Below, piece by piece: positions 16,800-25,155 of a stretch of 56,709 bases of DNA (positions are counted from its first letter, which is position 1; every line of letters starts with the position of its first letter). This DNA comes from DASVEG01 sp035540495 (GTDB lineage: Bacteria > Actinomycetota > Acidimicrobiia > Acidimicrobiales > CADCTF01). The notes beneath the pieces are model-generated. The model saw only the letters and a program-made list of their open reading frames with translations, was not told the DNA's origin and made no database searches. The translations under genes were made by a program, and so were the position numbers. The stretch spans positions 1 to 56,709 of the forward strand of contig DATLGL010000022.1 in assembly GCA_035540495.1 (NCBI GenBank). Direction: 5' to 3'.

Positions 16800-17939
16800 G
16801 TGACCGAGGCCCCCCTCCCCGAAATCCAGATCCCCGCCGACCTCTTGCCGAACGACGGCCGGTTCGGGTCAGGGCCCTCGAAGGTGCGCCCGGAGATCGT
16901 CGAGAAGCTGGCCTCCGTCGCCGCTTCGTGGATGGGGACCAGCCACCGCCAGAAGCCGGTGCGGGCAGTCGTCGGAAGGGTTCGCGAGGGCCTTCGCGAG
17001 CTCCTCTCGCTGCCCGACGGCTACGAGATCGTTCTCGGCAACGGCGGCACGACCGTCTTTTGGGACGCGCTCACGTTCGGCGTCGTCGAGGCTCAGAGCC
17101 AGCACCTGTCGTTCGGCGAGTTCTCGTCGAAGTTCGCAACGGCGGTGAAGGCGGCTCCCCACCTCGGCGACCCCGAGGTCATCTCGTCGGAGCCGGGCAC
17201 GCACCCGGAGGCGGTCGCGCGCGCCGGTGTCGACTCCTACTGCCTCACCCACAACGAGACGTCGACCGGGGTGATGATGCAGCTCCGTCGACCCGAAGGA
17301 GCGGACGACTCGTCGCTGGTGCTGGTCGACGCCACGTCGGCGGCGGGCGGGCTGCGGTTCGATCCGGGCGAGACCGACGTCTACTACTTCGCTCCGCAGA
17401 AGAACTTTGCCGGTGACGGCGGCCTCTTTCTCGCCGCGTGCTCCCCCGCCGCGGTCGACCGCATCGAGCGCATCGCGTCGTCAGGCCGCTGGATCCCGGC
17501 GTCGCTCGACCTCAAGATCGCCCTCGACAACTCGCGCCTCGACCAGACGTACAACACGCCTGCGCTCGCGACGATCTTCTTGCTCGCGGAGCAGCTCGAC
17601 TGGATGAACGGTAATGGTGGGCTCGAGTTCAGCGCCGGCCGCAGCGACAGGTCGGCCGAGATCCTGTACGGGTGGGCCGAGGCCCACGAGCTGGCCTCGC
17701 CGTTCGTCCAGAAGCCGGACGAGCGGTCGCGGGTCGTGGCGACGATCGACTTCGACGAGTCGGTCGACGCGCTGGGCCTCGCCGCGATCCTCCGGAAGAA
17801 CGGGATGGTCGACACCGACCCGTACCGCAAGCTCGGGCGCAACCAGCTCCGCATCGCGATGTTCCCGTCGATCGAGCCCGACGACGTCGCCGCCCTCACC
17901 CGCTGCATCGACTACGTGCTCGAGCGCGTCACGGCCTGA
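16800..17939 (+). CDS. serC: Phosphoserine aminotransferase
   Basis: 379 residues, the mycobacterial-type SerC. It converts 3-phosphohydroxypyruvate and glutamate to phosphoserine, the step after SerA. Seen: RFGSGPSKVRPE, MGTSHRQKPVRAVV, NGGTTVFWDAL, HNETSTGVM, DATSAAGGLRFD, the PLP lysine in FAPQKNFAGDGG, and the C-terminal RKLGRNQLRIAMFPS. It starts at GTG 16800. GGAG directly abuts the start, too close for a Shine-Dalgarno site, so a leaderless transcript is likely. The upstream in-frame extension is antisense to aspC and not coding. Confidence 0.95.
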   Translation: MTEAPLPEIQIPADLLPNDGRFGSGPSKVRPEIVEKLASVAASWMGTSHRQKPVRAVVGRVREGLRELLSLPDGYEIVLGNGGTTVFWDALTFGVVEAQSQHLSFGEFSSKFATAVKAAPHLGDPEVISSEPGTHPEAVARAGVDSYCLTHNETSTGVMMQLRRPEGADDSSLVLVDATSAAGGLRFDPGETDVYYFAPQKNFAGDGGLFLAACSPAAVDRIERIASSGRWIPASLDLKIALDNSRLDQTYNTPALATIFLLAEQLDWMNGNGGLEFSAGRSDRSAEILYGWAEAHELASPFVQKPDERSRVVATIDFDESVDALGLAAILRKNGMVDTDPYRKLGRNQLRIAMFPSIEPDDVAALTRCIDYVLERVTA

Positions 17940-17943
17940 TCGT

Positions 17944-19185
17944 TCAGCGGCGGAGGTCTTTGACGACCTTCCCGCCCTGCATCACGAACACGCAGCGGTC
18001 GGGATCGTCGAGCACCCACGGGTCGTCGAGCGGGTTGCCGTCGAACGCGACCACGTCCGCCCGGTTGCCGGCGGTCACGGTGCCGACCTCGTCGGCGAGG
18101 CCCATGAGCTCGGCGTTGGTGCGGGTCGCGCTGACGATCGCGTTCATCGCGCCGATGAGGCGGGCCTTGAGCACGATCTCGAGGCCCCGCCGGTTCTGCT
18201 CGGGGCCGAGGAGGTCGCTCCCCGACCCGAGCGGGATGCCCGCCATGTAGGCGATGCGCACGGCGTTGCTCATCGCCTCCTCGATCCCCGACATGCGCGC
18301 GGCGATCTCCTCGGTGAGGCCCCACTCCCGCCACTCGTTGATCATGAGATGCGCGACGGCGAGCGTCGGCACCACGTACGCGCCTGCGGCGACGATCTCC
18401 TGAGCCGTCTCGTCGTCGAGGAACGTCGCGTGTTCGATGCTGCGGACGCCGGCGGCGAGCGCGTTGCGTATCCCTGCGTTGTTGTGCGCGTGGGCGAGGA
18501 CGTAGGTGTGTCGCGCCTCGGCCTCCTCGACGACGGCGCGGAGCTCGTCGACGCTGAGCTGGGTGTCTTCGAGGCTGTCGGTCAGCGACACGACCCCGCC
18601 CGAGACGCACACCTTGAGCTGGGTCGCTCCTCGGCGGAAGTGCTCGCGAGCAGCCTTGCGCGCCGCGTCAGGCCCATCGACGAGCGTCGAGATCTGGAAC
18701 AACCCGGGCACGCCGTGGACGCCGTGGGAGTGGTGGTCCCAAGGAAGGCGCAGATCGCCGTGTCCGCCGGTCTGGACGATGAGCGGCCCCGACGGGTAGA
18801 TCCGCGGCCCCGGCAACAGCCCGGACGCGGTGACCTGCGCGATGCCGCCGTCGGCGCCGCCCGCGTCGCGGACGGTCGTGAAGCCGGCGTCGAGCGTGAG
18901 CTTGCAGACGTGGAAGATCTTCGCGGCCATGACCGCGGCGGGCGTCTTCTTGCCCTCCTCGTCGGCGAGGTCGACGAGGGTGAGGTGCACGTGAGCGTCG
19001 ATGAGCCCTGGCAGGACGGTCAACCCGGTGAGGTCGACGTCGTCGCCCTGAGGCAGCGACGGGGTGCGGCCGCCGACGCTCTCGATGCGTTCGGCGTCGA
19101 CGACGACCGTCGCGTCGTCGCCCTCACGCGGCGCATCACCCGATCCGTCGATCAGGCGGTGGCCGCGGAGGACGAAGGTCGCCAC
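17944..19185 (-). CDS. Imidazolonepropionase-like amidohydrolase
   Basis: 413 residues, metal-dependent hydrolase of the amidohydrolase superfamily. Seen: an N-terminal composite beta-sandwich, the first metal motif GLIDAHVHL (~61-69), QLKVCVSGG with the lysine that is carboxylated in many members, LAHAHN, SIEHATFLD and the final metal Asp in GSGSDLLG, then the closing GNRADVVAFDGNPLDDP. Close relatives include prolidases and N-acyl-amino-acid or lactam hydrolases; the substrate cannot be read from sequence. GTG 19185 lies 3 nt behind the ABM gene, so the two form an operon. Confidence 0.88.
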   Translation of the reverse strand: MATFVLRGHRLIDGSGDAPREGDDATVVVDAERIESVGGRTPSLPQGDDVDLTGLTVLPGLIDAHVHLTLVDLADEEGKKTPAAVMAAKIFHVCKLTLDAGFTTVRDAGGADGGIAQVTASGLLPGPRIYPSGPLIVQTGGHGDLRLPWDHHSHGVHGVPGLFQISTLVDGPDAARKAAREHFRRGATQLKVCVSGGVVSLTDSLEDTQLSVDELRAVVEEAEARHTYVLAHAHNNAGIRNALAAGVRSIEHATFLDDETAQEIVAAGAYVVPTLAVAHLMINEWREWGLTEEIAARMSGIEEAMSNAVRIAYMAGIPLGSGSDLLGPEQNRRGLEIVLKARLIGAMNAIVSATRTNAELMGLADEVGTVTAGNRADVVAFDGNPLDDPWVLDDPDRCVFVMQGGKVVKDLRR

Positions 19186-19188
19186 CGG

Positions 19189-19506
19189 CTACAGCTCGAG
19201 GCCGTGCGCGTTCTTCGGCGAGAGGACGACCATCTCCGGCGCGCCGGCGACGAGGCCGGCGAGCTTCGGGTACACCGCCTTGAGGACCGGGCCTTGACTG
19301 TGCGCGTCGAGCGCCGCCTGATCCTCGTAGACCTCGTAGAAGTACACGGTGTCGGGGTCGTCCTTGGCCTGGTGGATGACGTGCATGATCGTCCCTGGTT
19401 CGGTGTCGAGCCCGCCGGCCTCGTAGATCTGGGTGAACGCGGCGACGAGCTCGTCCCCCTTCCCAGGGGTGGCGGGGAGCTTCACGTGGACGGCGACCTT
19501 CGGCAT
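19189..19506 (-). CDS. ABM-domain protein, putative quinol monooxygenase
   Basis: 105 residues, the ferredoxin-like antibiotic-biosynthesis-monooxygenase fold. Seen: VAVHVKLPATPGKGDEL, EPGTIMHVIHQAKDDPDTVYFYEVYEDQAAL..H, the typical YgiN-like pattern. Family members act as cofactor-free oxygenases on quinols or as heme-degrading proteins. It is the first gene of an operon with the amidohydrolase. ATG 19506 is only 15 bp from the divergent acyl-CoA synthetase start. Confidence 0.8.
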   Translation of the reverse strand: MPKVAVHVKLPATPGKGDELVAAFTQIYEAGGLDTEPGTIMHVIHQAKDDPDTVYFYEVYEDQAALDAHSQGPVLKAVYPKLAGLVAGAPEMVVLSPKNAHGLEL

Positions 19507-19521
19507 AGGGGACGTGATCTA

Positions 19522-21252
19522 ATGCCCGCCATGCCGACCGCGCAAGAAGTAGAGGCGATGCTCACCGGCCCTGGCGGGGCGTTCGAGATCGAGACCGAGG
19601 AGATCCGAGGGGTCCCCATGAAGGTCTTCAAGAACCGGATGAAGGCCTTGCGCGACATCCCGGCCATCGCGGCGCTGCGCGGCGACGAGGACTTCATCGT
19701 CTACGGCGACCGACGGATCTCCTTCGGCGACTTCGTCGACCTCGCCAACTCCGTGAGCGCCACGCTGGCCGACGAGTACGGCGTCGGTCGTGGCGACCGG
19801 GTCGCCGTGCTCAGCGCGAACAACCCGGAGTGGTGCCTCGCGTTCTGGGGGACGGTCGACCTCGGCGCCATCCTGGTCGGTCTCAACGGATGGTGGAAGA
19901 CCGACGAGATCCTCTACGGCCTCGAAGACTCCGGATCGAAGATCCTCGTCGCCGACAAGGGTCGCTTCGAGCGGATCAAGGACGACCTCGACTCGTTGAA
20001 GGACCTCGAGGCGGTCTTCCTCGCCGACTGCACTGCGGCCGACGTCGGCCTCGACGGCGACCCTCGCATCCACACCTTCGACGAGTTGCTGCAGCGACGC
20101 GGTGCGGGCATGCCGACGAGCGAGATCGCGGAAGACGACGAAGCGGTCATCTTCTACACGTCGGGCACGACCGGCCGGCCGAAGGGTGCGATCTCGACTC
20201 ATCGGTCGATGATCTCCAACCTGATGGGGACCCTCTACTCGTCGATGTCGGGGGCGATGATCAACCCCGGTGCGACGACGATCGACCCGACGGGCAAGAA
20301 CGCGTCGCTCCTGACCTCTCCCTTGTTCCACGTTTCGGGGTGCCACTCCGGTCTCGTCGTCGGCATGCTCGCCGGCATCAAGATCGTCATCCCGGTCGGG
20401 AAGTTCGAGCCCGACAAGGCGATGCAGCTCATCCAAGACGAGAAGATCACGGTCTGGGCGACCGTCCCGACGATGGTGTGGCGGGTCGTCGAGCACCCCG
20501 CACGCGACCAGTACGACCTGTCGACGGTCACCGCCGTGGCCTACGGAGGGTCACCTTCAGCGGCCGAGCTGCAGAAGCGGATCCACGAGACGTTCCCGAA
20601 CGTGAAGTCGACGTCGAACGCCTACGGCCTGACGGAGTCGTCGTCGGCGGTCACCGTCAACAGCGGGAAGGACAACGCGGAGCGTCCCGACTCCGTGGGG
20701 CGCCCACTGCCGGTGATCGAGATCAAGATCGTCGACGCCGACGGCAGCGAGGTGCCGGTCGGCGCGACGGGCGAGGTGTGGGTGCGAGGGCCGCACATCA
20801 TGCCCGGCTACTGGAACAAGCCGGACGCGACCCGGGAGACGATCACCGAGGACGGCTGGCTGAAGACCGGCGACGTCGGCCACGTCGACGACGAGGGGTT
20901 CCTCTACATCACCGATCGTGCGAAGGACATGATCATCCGTGGCGGCGAGAACGTGTACTGCGTCGAGATCGAGAACCGCCTGATCGAGCACCCGAAGATC
21001 GCCGAAGCCGCCATCATCGGCGTCCCTCACCCGACGCTGGGAGAAGAGGTCAAGGCCGTCGTCCGGGTGGAGGACGGTGAGTCGATGACCGAAGACGAGG
21101 TCCGCCAGTGGGTCGGCGAGACGCTCGCCAACTTCAAGGTGCCGGCCTACGTCGAGTTCGCGACCGACAAGCTCCCCCGGAACCCGTCCGGGAAGCTGCT
21201 CAAGAACGTGCTGCGCGGCGAGGGCGAGGTGTCGTTCGCGGAGACCCTGTAG
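19522..21252 (+). CDS. Acyl-CoA synthetase (AMP-forming)
   Basis: 576 residues, ANL superfamily. It activates a carboxylic acid with ATP and joins it to CoA. Seen: the phosphate loop FYTSGTTGRPKG, adenine-side AYGLTESSS, GWLKTGDVGHVDDEGFLYITDRAKDMII and the catalytic lysine in NPSGKLLKN near the C-terminus. Closest to medium/long-chain fatty-acid CoA ligases; the chain length cannot be set. I chose ATG 19522; ATG 19531 is equally possible. The spacer to the divergent ABM gene is 15 bp, so promoters must overlap. Confidence 0.92.
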   Translation: MPAMPTAQEVEAMLTGPGGAFEIETEEIRGVPMKVFKNRMKALRDIPAIAALRGDEDFIVYGDRRISFGDFVDLANSVSATLADEYGVGRGDRVAVLSANNPEWCLAFWGTVDLGAILVGLNGWWKTDEILYGLEDSGSKILVADKGRFERIKDDLDSLKDLEAVFLADCTAADVGLDGDPRIHTFDELLQRRGAGMPTSEIAEDDEAVIFYTSGTTGRPKGAISTHRSMISNLMGTLYSSMSGAMINPGATTIDPTGKNASLLTSPLFHVSGCHSGLVVGMLAGIKIVIPVGKFEPDKAMQLIQDEKITVWATVPTMVWRVVEHPARDQYDLSTVTAVAYGGSPSAAELQKRIHETFPNVKSTSNAYGLTESSSAVTVNSGKDNAERPDSVGRPLPVIEIKIVDADGSEVPVGATGEVWVRGPHIMPGYWNKPDATRETITEDGWLKTGDVGHVDDEGFLYITDRAKDMIIRGGENVYCVEIENRLIEHPKIAEAAIIGVPHPTLGEEVKAVVRVEDGESMTEDEVRQWVGETLANFKVPAYVEFATDKLPRNPSGKLLKNVLRGEGEVSFAETL

Positions 21253-21264
21253 CGGTCGGTCCGA

Positions 21265-21654
21265 CTACACCGCGGAGTTGACCTGGAGGTAGCCGATGAA
21301 GCGCATCAGCTCGTCGAGGTCGAACGGCTTGGTGATGTAGTAGTCGGCGCCCGCCTGCCAGCCCTGCCAGACGTCGGAGTCGCTCGCCTTGGCGGTCAGC
21401 ATCACGACGGGGATCTCGCGGGTCTGCGGATGCGCCTTGAGGGCGGCGAGCACCTCGAGGCCGTCGAGCTTCGGCATCATCACGTCGAGCACGATCAGGT
21501 CGGGGACGAGCTGCAGCGCGAGCGCACGCGCCTCCTCACCGTCGGCGGCGGGGTGGACCTGGTAGCCGTGGCACTCGAGGTTCAGGGTCAGCAGGTCGAG
21601 GATGTCCGGATCGTCGTCGGCGACGAGGACACGACGGACGGTGGTGTTGTTCAC
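21265..21654 (-). CDS. Single-domain response regulator
   Basis: 129 residues, a stand-alone receiver domain with no output domain. Acidic pocket DDD (13-15), phosphoacceptor D57 (VLDVMMPKLDG), switch Thr87 and conserved K109 (TKPFD) are all present. Its ATG overlaps the stop of the kinase gene by four bases (ATGA), so it is the probable partner of that kinase. Without an output domain, it must act by protein contact or as a phosphate relay. Confidence 0.92.
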   Translation of the reverse strand: MNNTTVRRVLVADDDPDILDLLTLNLECHGYQVHPAADGEEARALALQLVPDLIVLDVMMPKLDGLEVLAALKAHPQTREIPVVMLTAKASDSDVWQGWQAGADYYITKPFDLDELMRFIGYLQVNSAV

Positions 21655-23618
21655 GGCTGTTCCTCGGGAGTCGCGGCGGACGTCAGCGTGACGACGCGCC
21701 TGCCTTCATCGTCGGACGTGTCCGACTCGGGCGCAATGGCCCGTTCGGGCTGGTCAGGTAGTGCGAGCATGAACGTGCAACCGCCCCCCTCCGTCTCCTC
21801 GACGGTCAGGACGCCACCCAGTAGATCGGCAAGTTGGCGGCTGAGGTAGAGGCCCATTCCGGTTCCGCCCTGGGAGCGGGTGGACGACTGGTCGAGCTGG
21901 ACGAACCGGTCGAACACGCGCTCCCGATCTTCCGGTGCGATACCGCGCCCATGGTCACGGACGGCGATGGTGCATCCGCCGCCGACGGCCGCTGCGGCGA
22001 CAACCTCGACCTGCCCCGGTGCGAACTTCGTCGCGTTGTCGAGGAGCGCGTCGACGATCTGCGTCACCCGTGCCGGGTCGGTCCGCACCGCCCGTGGCGC
22101 GCCCGGCTCGATGACGACGGCGACGTTCTCGCGCGGCGCGCGTACCTTCGCCAGGAACGGCCCGATCTCGACCGGCTCGAGGTGAATCGCGGCCGAACCC
22201 GACTCGGCTGCGGCGACCAGGAGCAGGTCTTCGATGAGCCGCTTCAGCCGAATTCCCTGACGTTCGGCCAGCTCGCACAGCCTCTCGCGCTTCGTCGCGT
22301 CGAGCCGGTCTCCGAGGCGGCGAAGGCTGACCACGGCGCCGAGGACGCCCGTCAGCGGCGTCCGGAGCTCGTGCGAGACGGCCGCGAGGAACTCGTCCTT
22401 CTGGCGGTGGAGGTCGATCTGGCGCCGCAGGCTCGCCTCGACCTCTTCGAAGAGCCGGGAATTACTGGCTGCGAGAGCGGCGTGCGCCGCGAACGCGGAA
22501 AGCACATCGGCTCGCGCCGCGCCGTGGCCGTCGTTGACCTCACGGAAGACGAGGAGGATCGCCTCGGCACCCCCCGTGCTCGAGGCGATGACGCAGTCCT
22601 TCGCACCGGGCGCGAGCCGCGCGATCACCGCGGGAAGCTCGTCGAGCGGGACCTCGAGCGAGCCGTGCGCAGCCTCGTGCACGATCGCCTTGGTCGTCTC
22701 GGCTCGGAGCGGACCGCCGAAGCCGTCGCCCACCAGGACGCCGTACCAGCGGCCGCGCGAATCCGGAGCCGCGGCGACCGCGATCGTGCCGCCAGCGAGC
22801 GAGCGAGCTTCGTCCGCGAGCGTCGACAGCGTGGACGCGATGTCGCGAAGCGACGCGGTGTTCGACGATGCGTCGTAGAGACGCTTGAACCGGAGCATCT
22901 CCGACCGGTGCGACGCGACGGCGCGGAACGCCAGGAACGCGACGATCCCGAGCGGCAGCAGCAACAGCGGGGCGCCCGGTGCTGCAGCGTAGAGAACGAC
23001 GAACGAAAGCCCGATCGCACCGCACACGGCCGTCGCTGCCACTGCCGTCGCCAGCGACTCGAGGAACAGGTCGTGGAACCGGCGACCCTCGACCACCATC
23101 AGCACCGCCGAGGTCGACGCGTGGTTCAGCAGGAGGTACACGAGGAGCGCGACGAACGTGACGCCCCACGTGGCGGGATGGGTCGCGTCCGGAGTCGGGA
23201 GCAGGTCGAACGTGCGGGCCGACAGGGTGACCGCGCCCATGGCGGCCGACGCGTTGAACACCACCTTGATGAGGCGCTGGCGCTGGACGGCGCAGGCGAC
23301 GACCTCGCCCATGGCTGCGGCGACCACCAGCGCCCATGGTTGCGGGACGAGGAAGAACCCCACGACGAGCACGGCGTCGACGAGCGTGAAGCTCGCTGCG
23401 TGCCGGCCGTGCTCGACGTTGACCGGCAGCACGCCGACGACGGTGAAGGCGATCGTGAGCGCGAGCGTCTTCGCCATGCCGGCGGCGTTGATCGAGTCGT
23501 CGACCGCCAGCCCGTTCAGCGTGGCGGTGACCGCAAGATGAGCCGCGGCCAGCAGGACCACGCGGGCGGCTACGGCGTCGACACGAACTCGGATGCCGCC
23601 CACCGTGACCCTGCCCAT
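21651..23618 (-). CDS. Membrane sensor histidine kinase
   Basis: About 655 residues. A block of roughly seven to eight membrane helices (~15-230, MASE-like) comes first. Then follow a GAF-like domain (~250-390), the HisKA motif SHELRTP with His near 416, and the ATPase domain with N-box DNATKF, DHGRGI and GTGMGLYL. It should phosphorylate the receiver protein encoded directly behind it. The frame is open to 23753, but that part translates the Trp-repeat DNA of the subtilase in another frame. I prefer ATG 23618 or GTG 23603 (GGGCAGGG five bases ahead), both giving a 34-49 bp overlap with the subtilase end. Confidence 0.85.
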   Translation of the reverse strand: MGRVTVGGIRVRVDAVAARVVLLAAAHLAVTATLNGLAVDDSINAAGMAKTLALTIAFTVVGVLPVNVEHGRHAASFTLVDAVLVVGFFLVPQPWALVVAAAMGEVVACAVQRQRLIKVVFNASAAMGAVTLSARTFDLLPTPDATHPATWGVTFVALLVYLLLNHASTSAVLMVVEGRRFHDLFLESLATAVAATAVCGAIGLSFVVLYAAAPGAPLLLLPLGIVAFLAFRAVASHRSEMLRFKRLYDASSNTASLRDIASTLSTLADEARSLAGGTIAVAAAPDSRGRWYGVLVGDGFGGPLRAETTKAIVHEAAHGSLEVPLDELPAVIARLAPGAKDCVIASSTGGAEAILLVFREVNDGHGAARADVLSAFAAHAALAASNSRLFEEVEASLRRQIDLHRQKDEFLAAVSHELRTPLTGVLGAVVSLRRLGDRLDATKRERLCELAERQGIRLKRLIEDLLLVAAAESGSAAIHLEPVEIGPFLAKVRAPRENVAVVIEPGAPRAVRTDPARVTQIVDALLDNATKFAPGQVEVVAAAAVGGGCTIAVRDHGRGIAPEDRERVFDRFVQLDQSSTRSQGGTGMGLYLSRQLADLLGGVLTVEETEGGGCTFMLALPDQPERAIAPESDTSDDEGRRVVTLTSAATPEEQP

Positions 23619-25003
23619 CGCGAGCCGGCCCACCGGCTGCCCGCCCATCTGCTGCCCGACCACGTCGAGCCCGCCCACCGGCTGCCCGCCCAGCGGCTGC
23701 CGGCCCACCGCGATCCTGCCCACCGGCTGCCCGACCACGCCGTGCCCGCCCAACGGCTGCCGGCCCAGCGGCTACCGGTCCACGTGATGGTCCCGGTGAC
23801 GCCCGTGCCGACGAGGGTGGTGTCGACGACGACCGTCTCCGCAGCGATCTTCTCGCTGCCCCGCAGGTCGACCGTCTTCGCTCCGCCAGCGATGGCCCTG
23901 GCACCACGCACGAGCATCGACTTCAACTCGGAGGGCGTGGCATCGGGAGCCTGCTCCGCCACCACGGCGGCCGCGCCGGCGGTGAGGGCAGTCGCCATCG
24001 AGGTGCCGCTGCCACGGAACCGCCGGTCGCCGACGCGTGCCCCCGGGAACACGGTGTCGATCGTCGATCCGGGCGCCCTCACCGAGATGATCGCCGCACC
24101 AGGAGCGACGACCTCGGGCTTGGTCCCGTTGGCTCCAGACCACGCAGCGACGACGTCGTCCGAGGTCGACGCGGTGTCGTTGTGCACGGTCGCACCCACG
24201 GTCAGAGCGCTCGGCGCGATGCCGGGCGCTGCGACCATCCCGGCGGTGTTGCCAGACGCTGCGACGACGAGCATCCCTCGTGCGGTCAGGAACTCGACCG
24301 CGATGGCCAGCGGGTCGATGCTGGCGACGGCGAACGGATCGACGGCGAGCGAGATGCTCACGATGCGCGTGTCGAACTCGTCCCGGGTCTGCACGATCCA
24401 GTCGAGTCCGTCGAGGACCGTCGACAGCATCGTCGAGCCGTCGCGCCCGGCGACCTTGACCGACACGAGATGCGCCGCGGGTGCCACGCCCGTTTCCGAG
24501 CCTACGATAAGACCGGCCATGAACGTGCCGTGGCCGTAGCGGTCGATCCCGTCACCTTCGCCGGAGAGGTCGGGGCCGATGGCGACACGGTCGCCGAAGT
24601 CGGGGGACGTCGCCACGCCGGTGTCGAGCAGCGCGACCCCGACGCCGGCGCCGACCGTGCGGTTGCTGCTCGACGGGTTGAGCGCAGCGAGCTGCACCAG
24701 GCGGCCCTGCTTGTCGAAGCCCGTCGACGTGACTCGCGCAGGAACGTCCGAGACGACGTCGTATCCCGCGTCCTCGACTGCTCGGACCGCGCGTTCGGTC
24801 AGGGTGGCGGCCACCCCACCGACGACGTCGAGCACGCGCTCCACCTCACCGCCTGCACGCTCGACGGCACGGGAGGTGTCGTGCCCGTCGACGCCGACGA
24901 CGATGACGGCCTTCGCCGGCGCCGCCGTCACCGGAACGGCGGGAGATCCGGCGACGAGTCCGACGAGAGCCAGAAGCACTGCGAGCAGCCGAGTGCGCGT
25001 CAT
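23570..25003 (-). CDS. Secreted subtilisin-like protease with Trp-repeat tail
   Basis: 477 residues. Signal peptide 1-28 (cleavage near TAA-APA), a short pro-region, and an S8 catalytic domain (~115-390) with Asp (ALLDTGVA), His (YGHGTFMAGL), oxyanion Asn (AASGNTAG) and Ser (GSGTSMATAL). The end (~405-468) is a tract of 13 Trp spaced exactly five residues apart, mostly GSRWA units. No membrane anchor or sortase signal is visible. It is the first gene of a protease-kinase-receiver operon whose frames overlap, which suggests the kinase senses or controls something connected with this protease. Confidence 0.9.
   Translation of the reverse strand: MTRTRLLAVLLALVGLVAGSPAVPVTAAPAKAVIVVGVDGHDTSRAVERAGGEVERVLDVVGGVAATLTERAVRAVEDAGYDVVSDVPARVTSTGFDKQGRLVQLAALNPSSSNRTVGAGVGVALLDTGVATSPDFGDRVAIGPDLSGEGDGIDRYGHGTFMAGLIVGSETGVAPAAHLVSVKVAGRDGSTMLSTVLDGLDWIVQTRDEFDTRIVSISLAVDPFAVASIDPLAIAVEFLTARGMLVVAASGNTAGMVAAPGIAPSALTVGATVHNDTASTSDDVVAAWSGANGTKPEVVAPGAAIISVRAPGSTIDTVFPGARVGDRRFRGSGTSMATALTAGAAAVVAEQAPDATPSELKSMLVRGARAIAGGAKTVDLRGSEKIAAETVVVDTTLVGTGVTGTITWTGSRWAGSRWAGTAWSGSRWAGSRWAGSRWAGSRWAGSTWSGSRWAGSRWAGSRWAGSRWAASEFVSTP
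23600..23782 (-). repeat. 15-bp coding tandem repeat (Trp-repeat tail)
   Basis: About twelve copies of a 15-bp unit encode [GS]S-R-W-A repeats of the subtilase. Variant units (TAW, STW) occur at positions 3 and 8. The same DNA is open in the kinase frame, where it would read GGQPVGR-like repeats. Confidence 0.85.
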
Positions 25004-25086
25004 GCCCTACGCATCGGCGCGCCCGCTTCCGGAGGTTCAACCAACAGTCGGACAACTCACCCCTGACGCTCACCCCAGACGCGACT

Positions 25087-25127
25087 TGGAGGAGATTCTC
25101 CGGAAATATCCCCGAGAATCTCCTCCA
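25087..25127. repeat. Palindrome B, copy 1
   Basis: Perfect 14-bp arms (TGGAGGAGATTCTC / complement) around a 13-nt A/T-containing loop, between the end of ilvC and the subtilase start. Its left flank, CCCAGACGCGACT, matches the left flank of the palindrome at 49742-49786 (CCCAGAACGCGACTC), followed in both by TGGAGG. It may serve as the ilvC terminator, but no T-run follows on the minus strand. Confidence 0.8.
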
Positions 25128-25155
25128 GATCAGCGGCGCTCAAGCAGCCGAACGG

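Noticed and set aside
17614..19521. Long in-frame extension upstream of the acyl-CoA synthetase (frame open from 17614)
   Set aside because: It is antisense to the amidohydrolase and ABM genes, both well-conserved. The open frame is the usual effect of high GC; the enzyme starts at 19522.
23600..23782. CRISPR-like array
   Set aside because: The 15-bp units are contiguous, have no spacers and translate to GSRWA repeats of the protease.
21834..24539. 901-residue plus-strand frame
   Set aside because: Antisense shadow of the kinase and protease genes; composition is Arg/His/Asp-rich without any domain.
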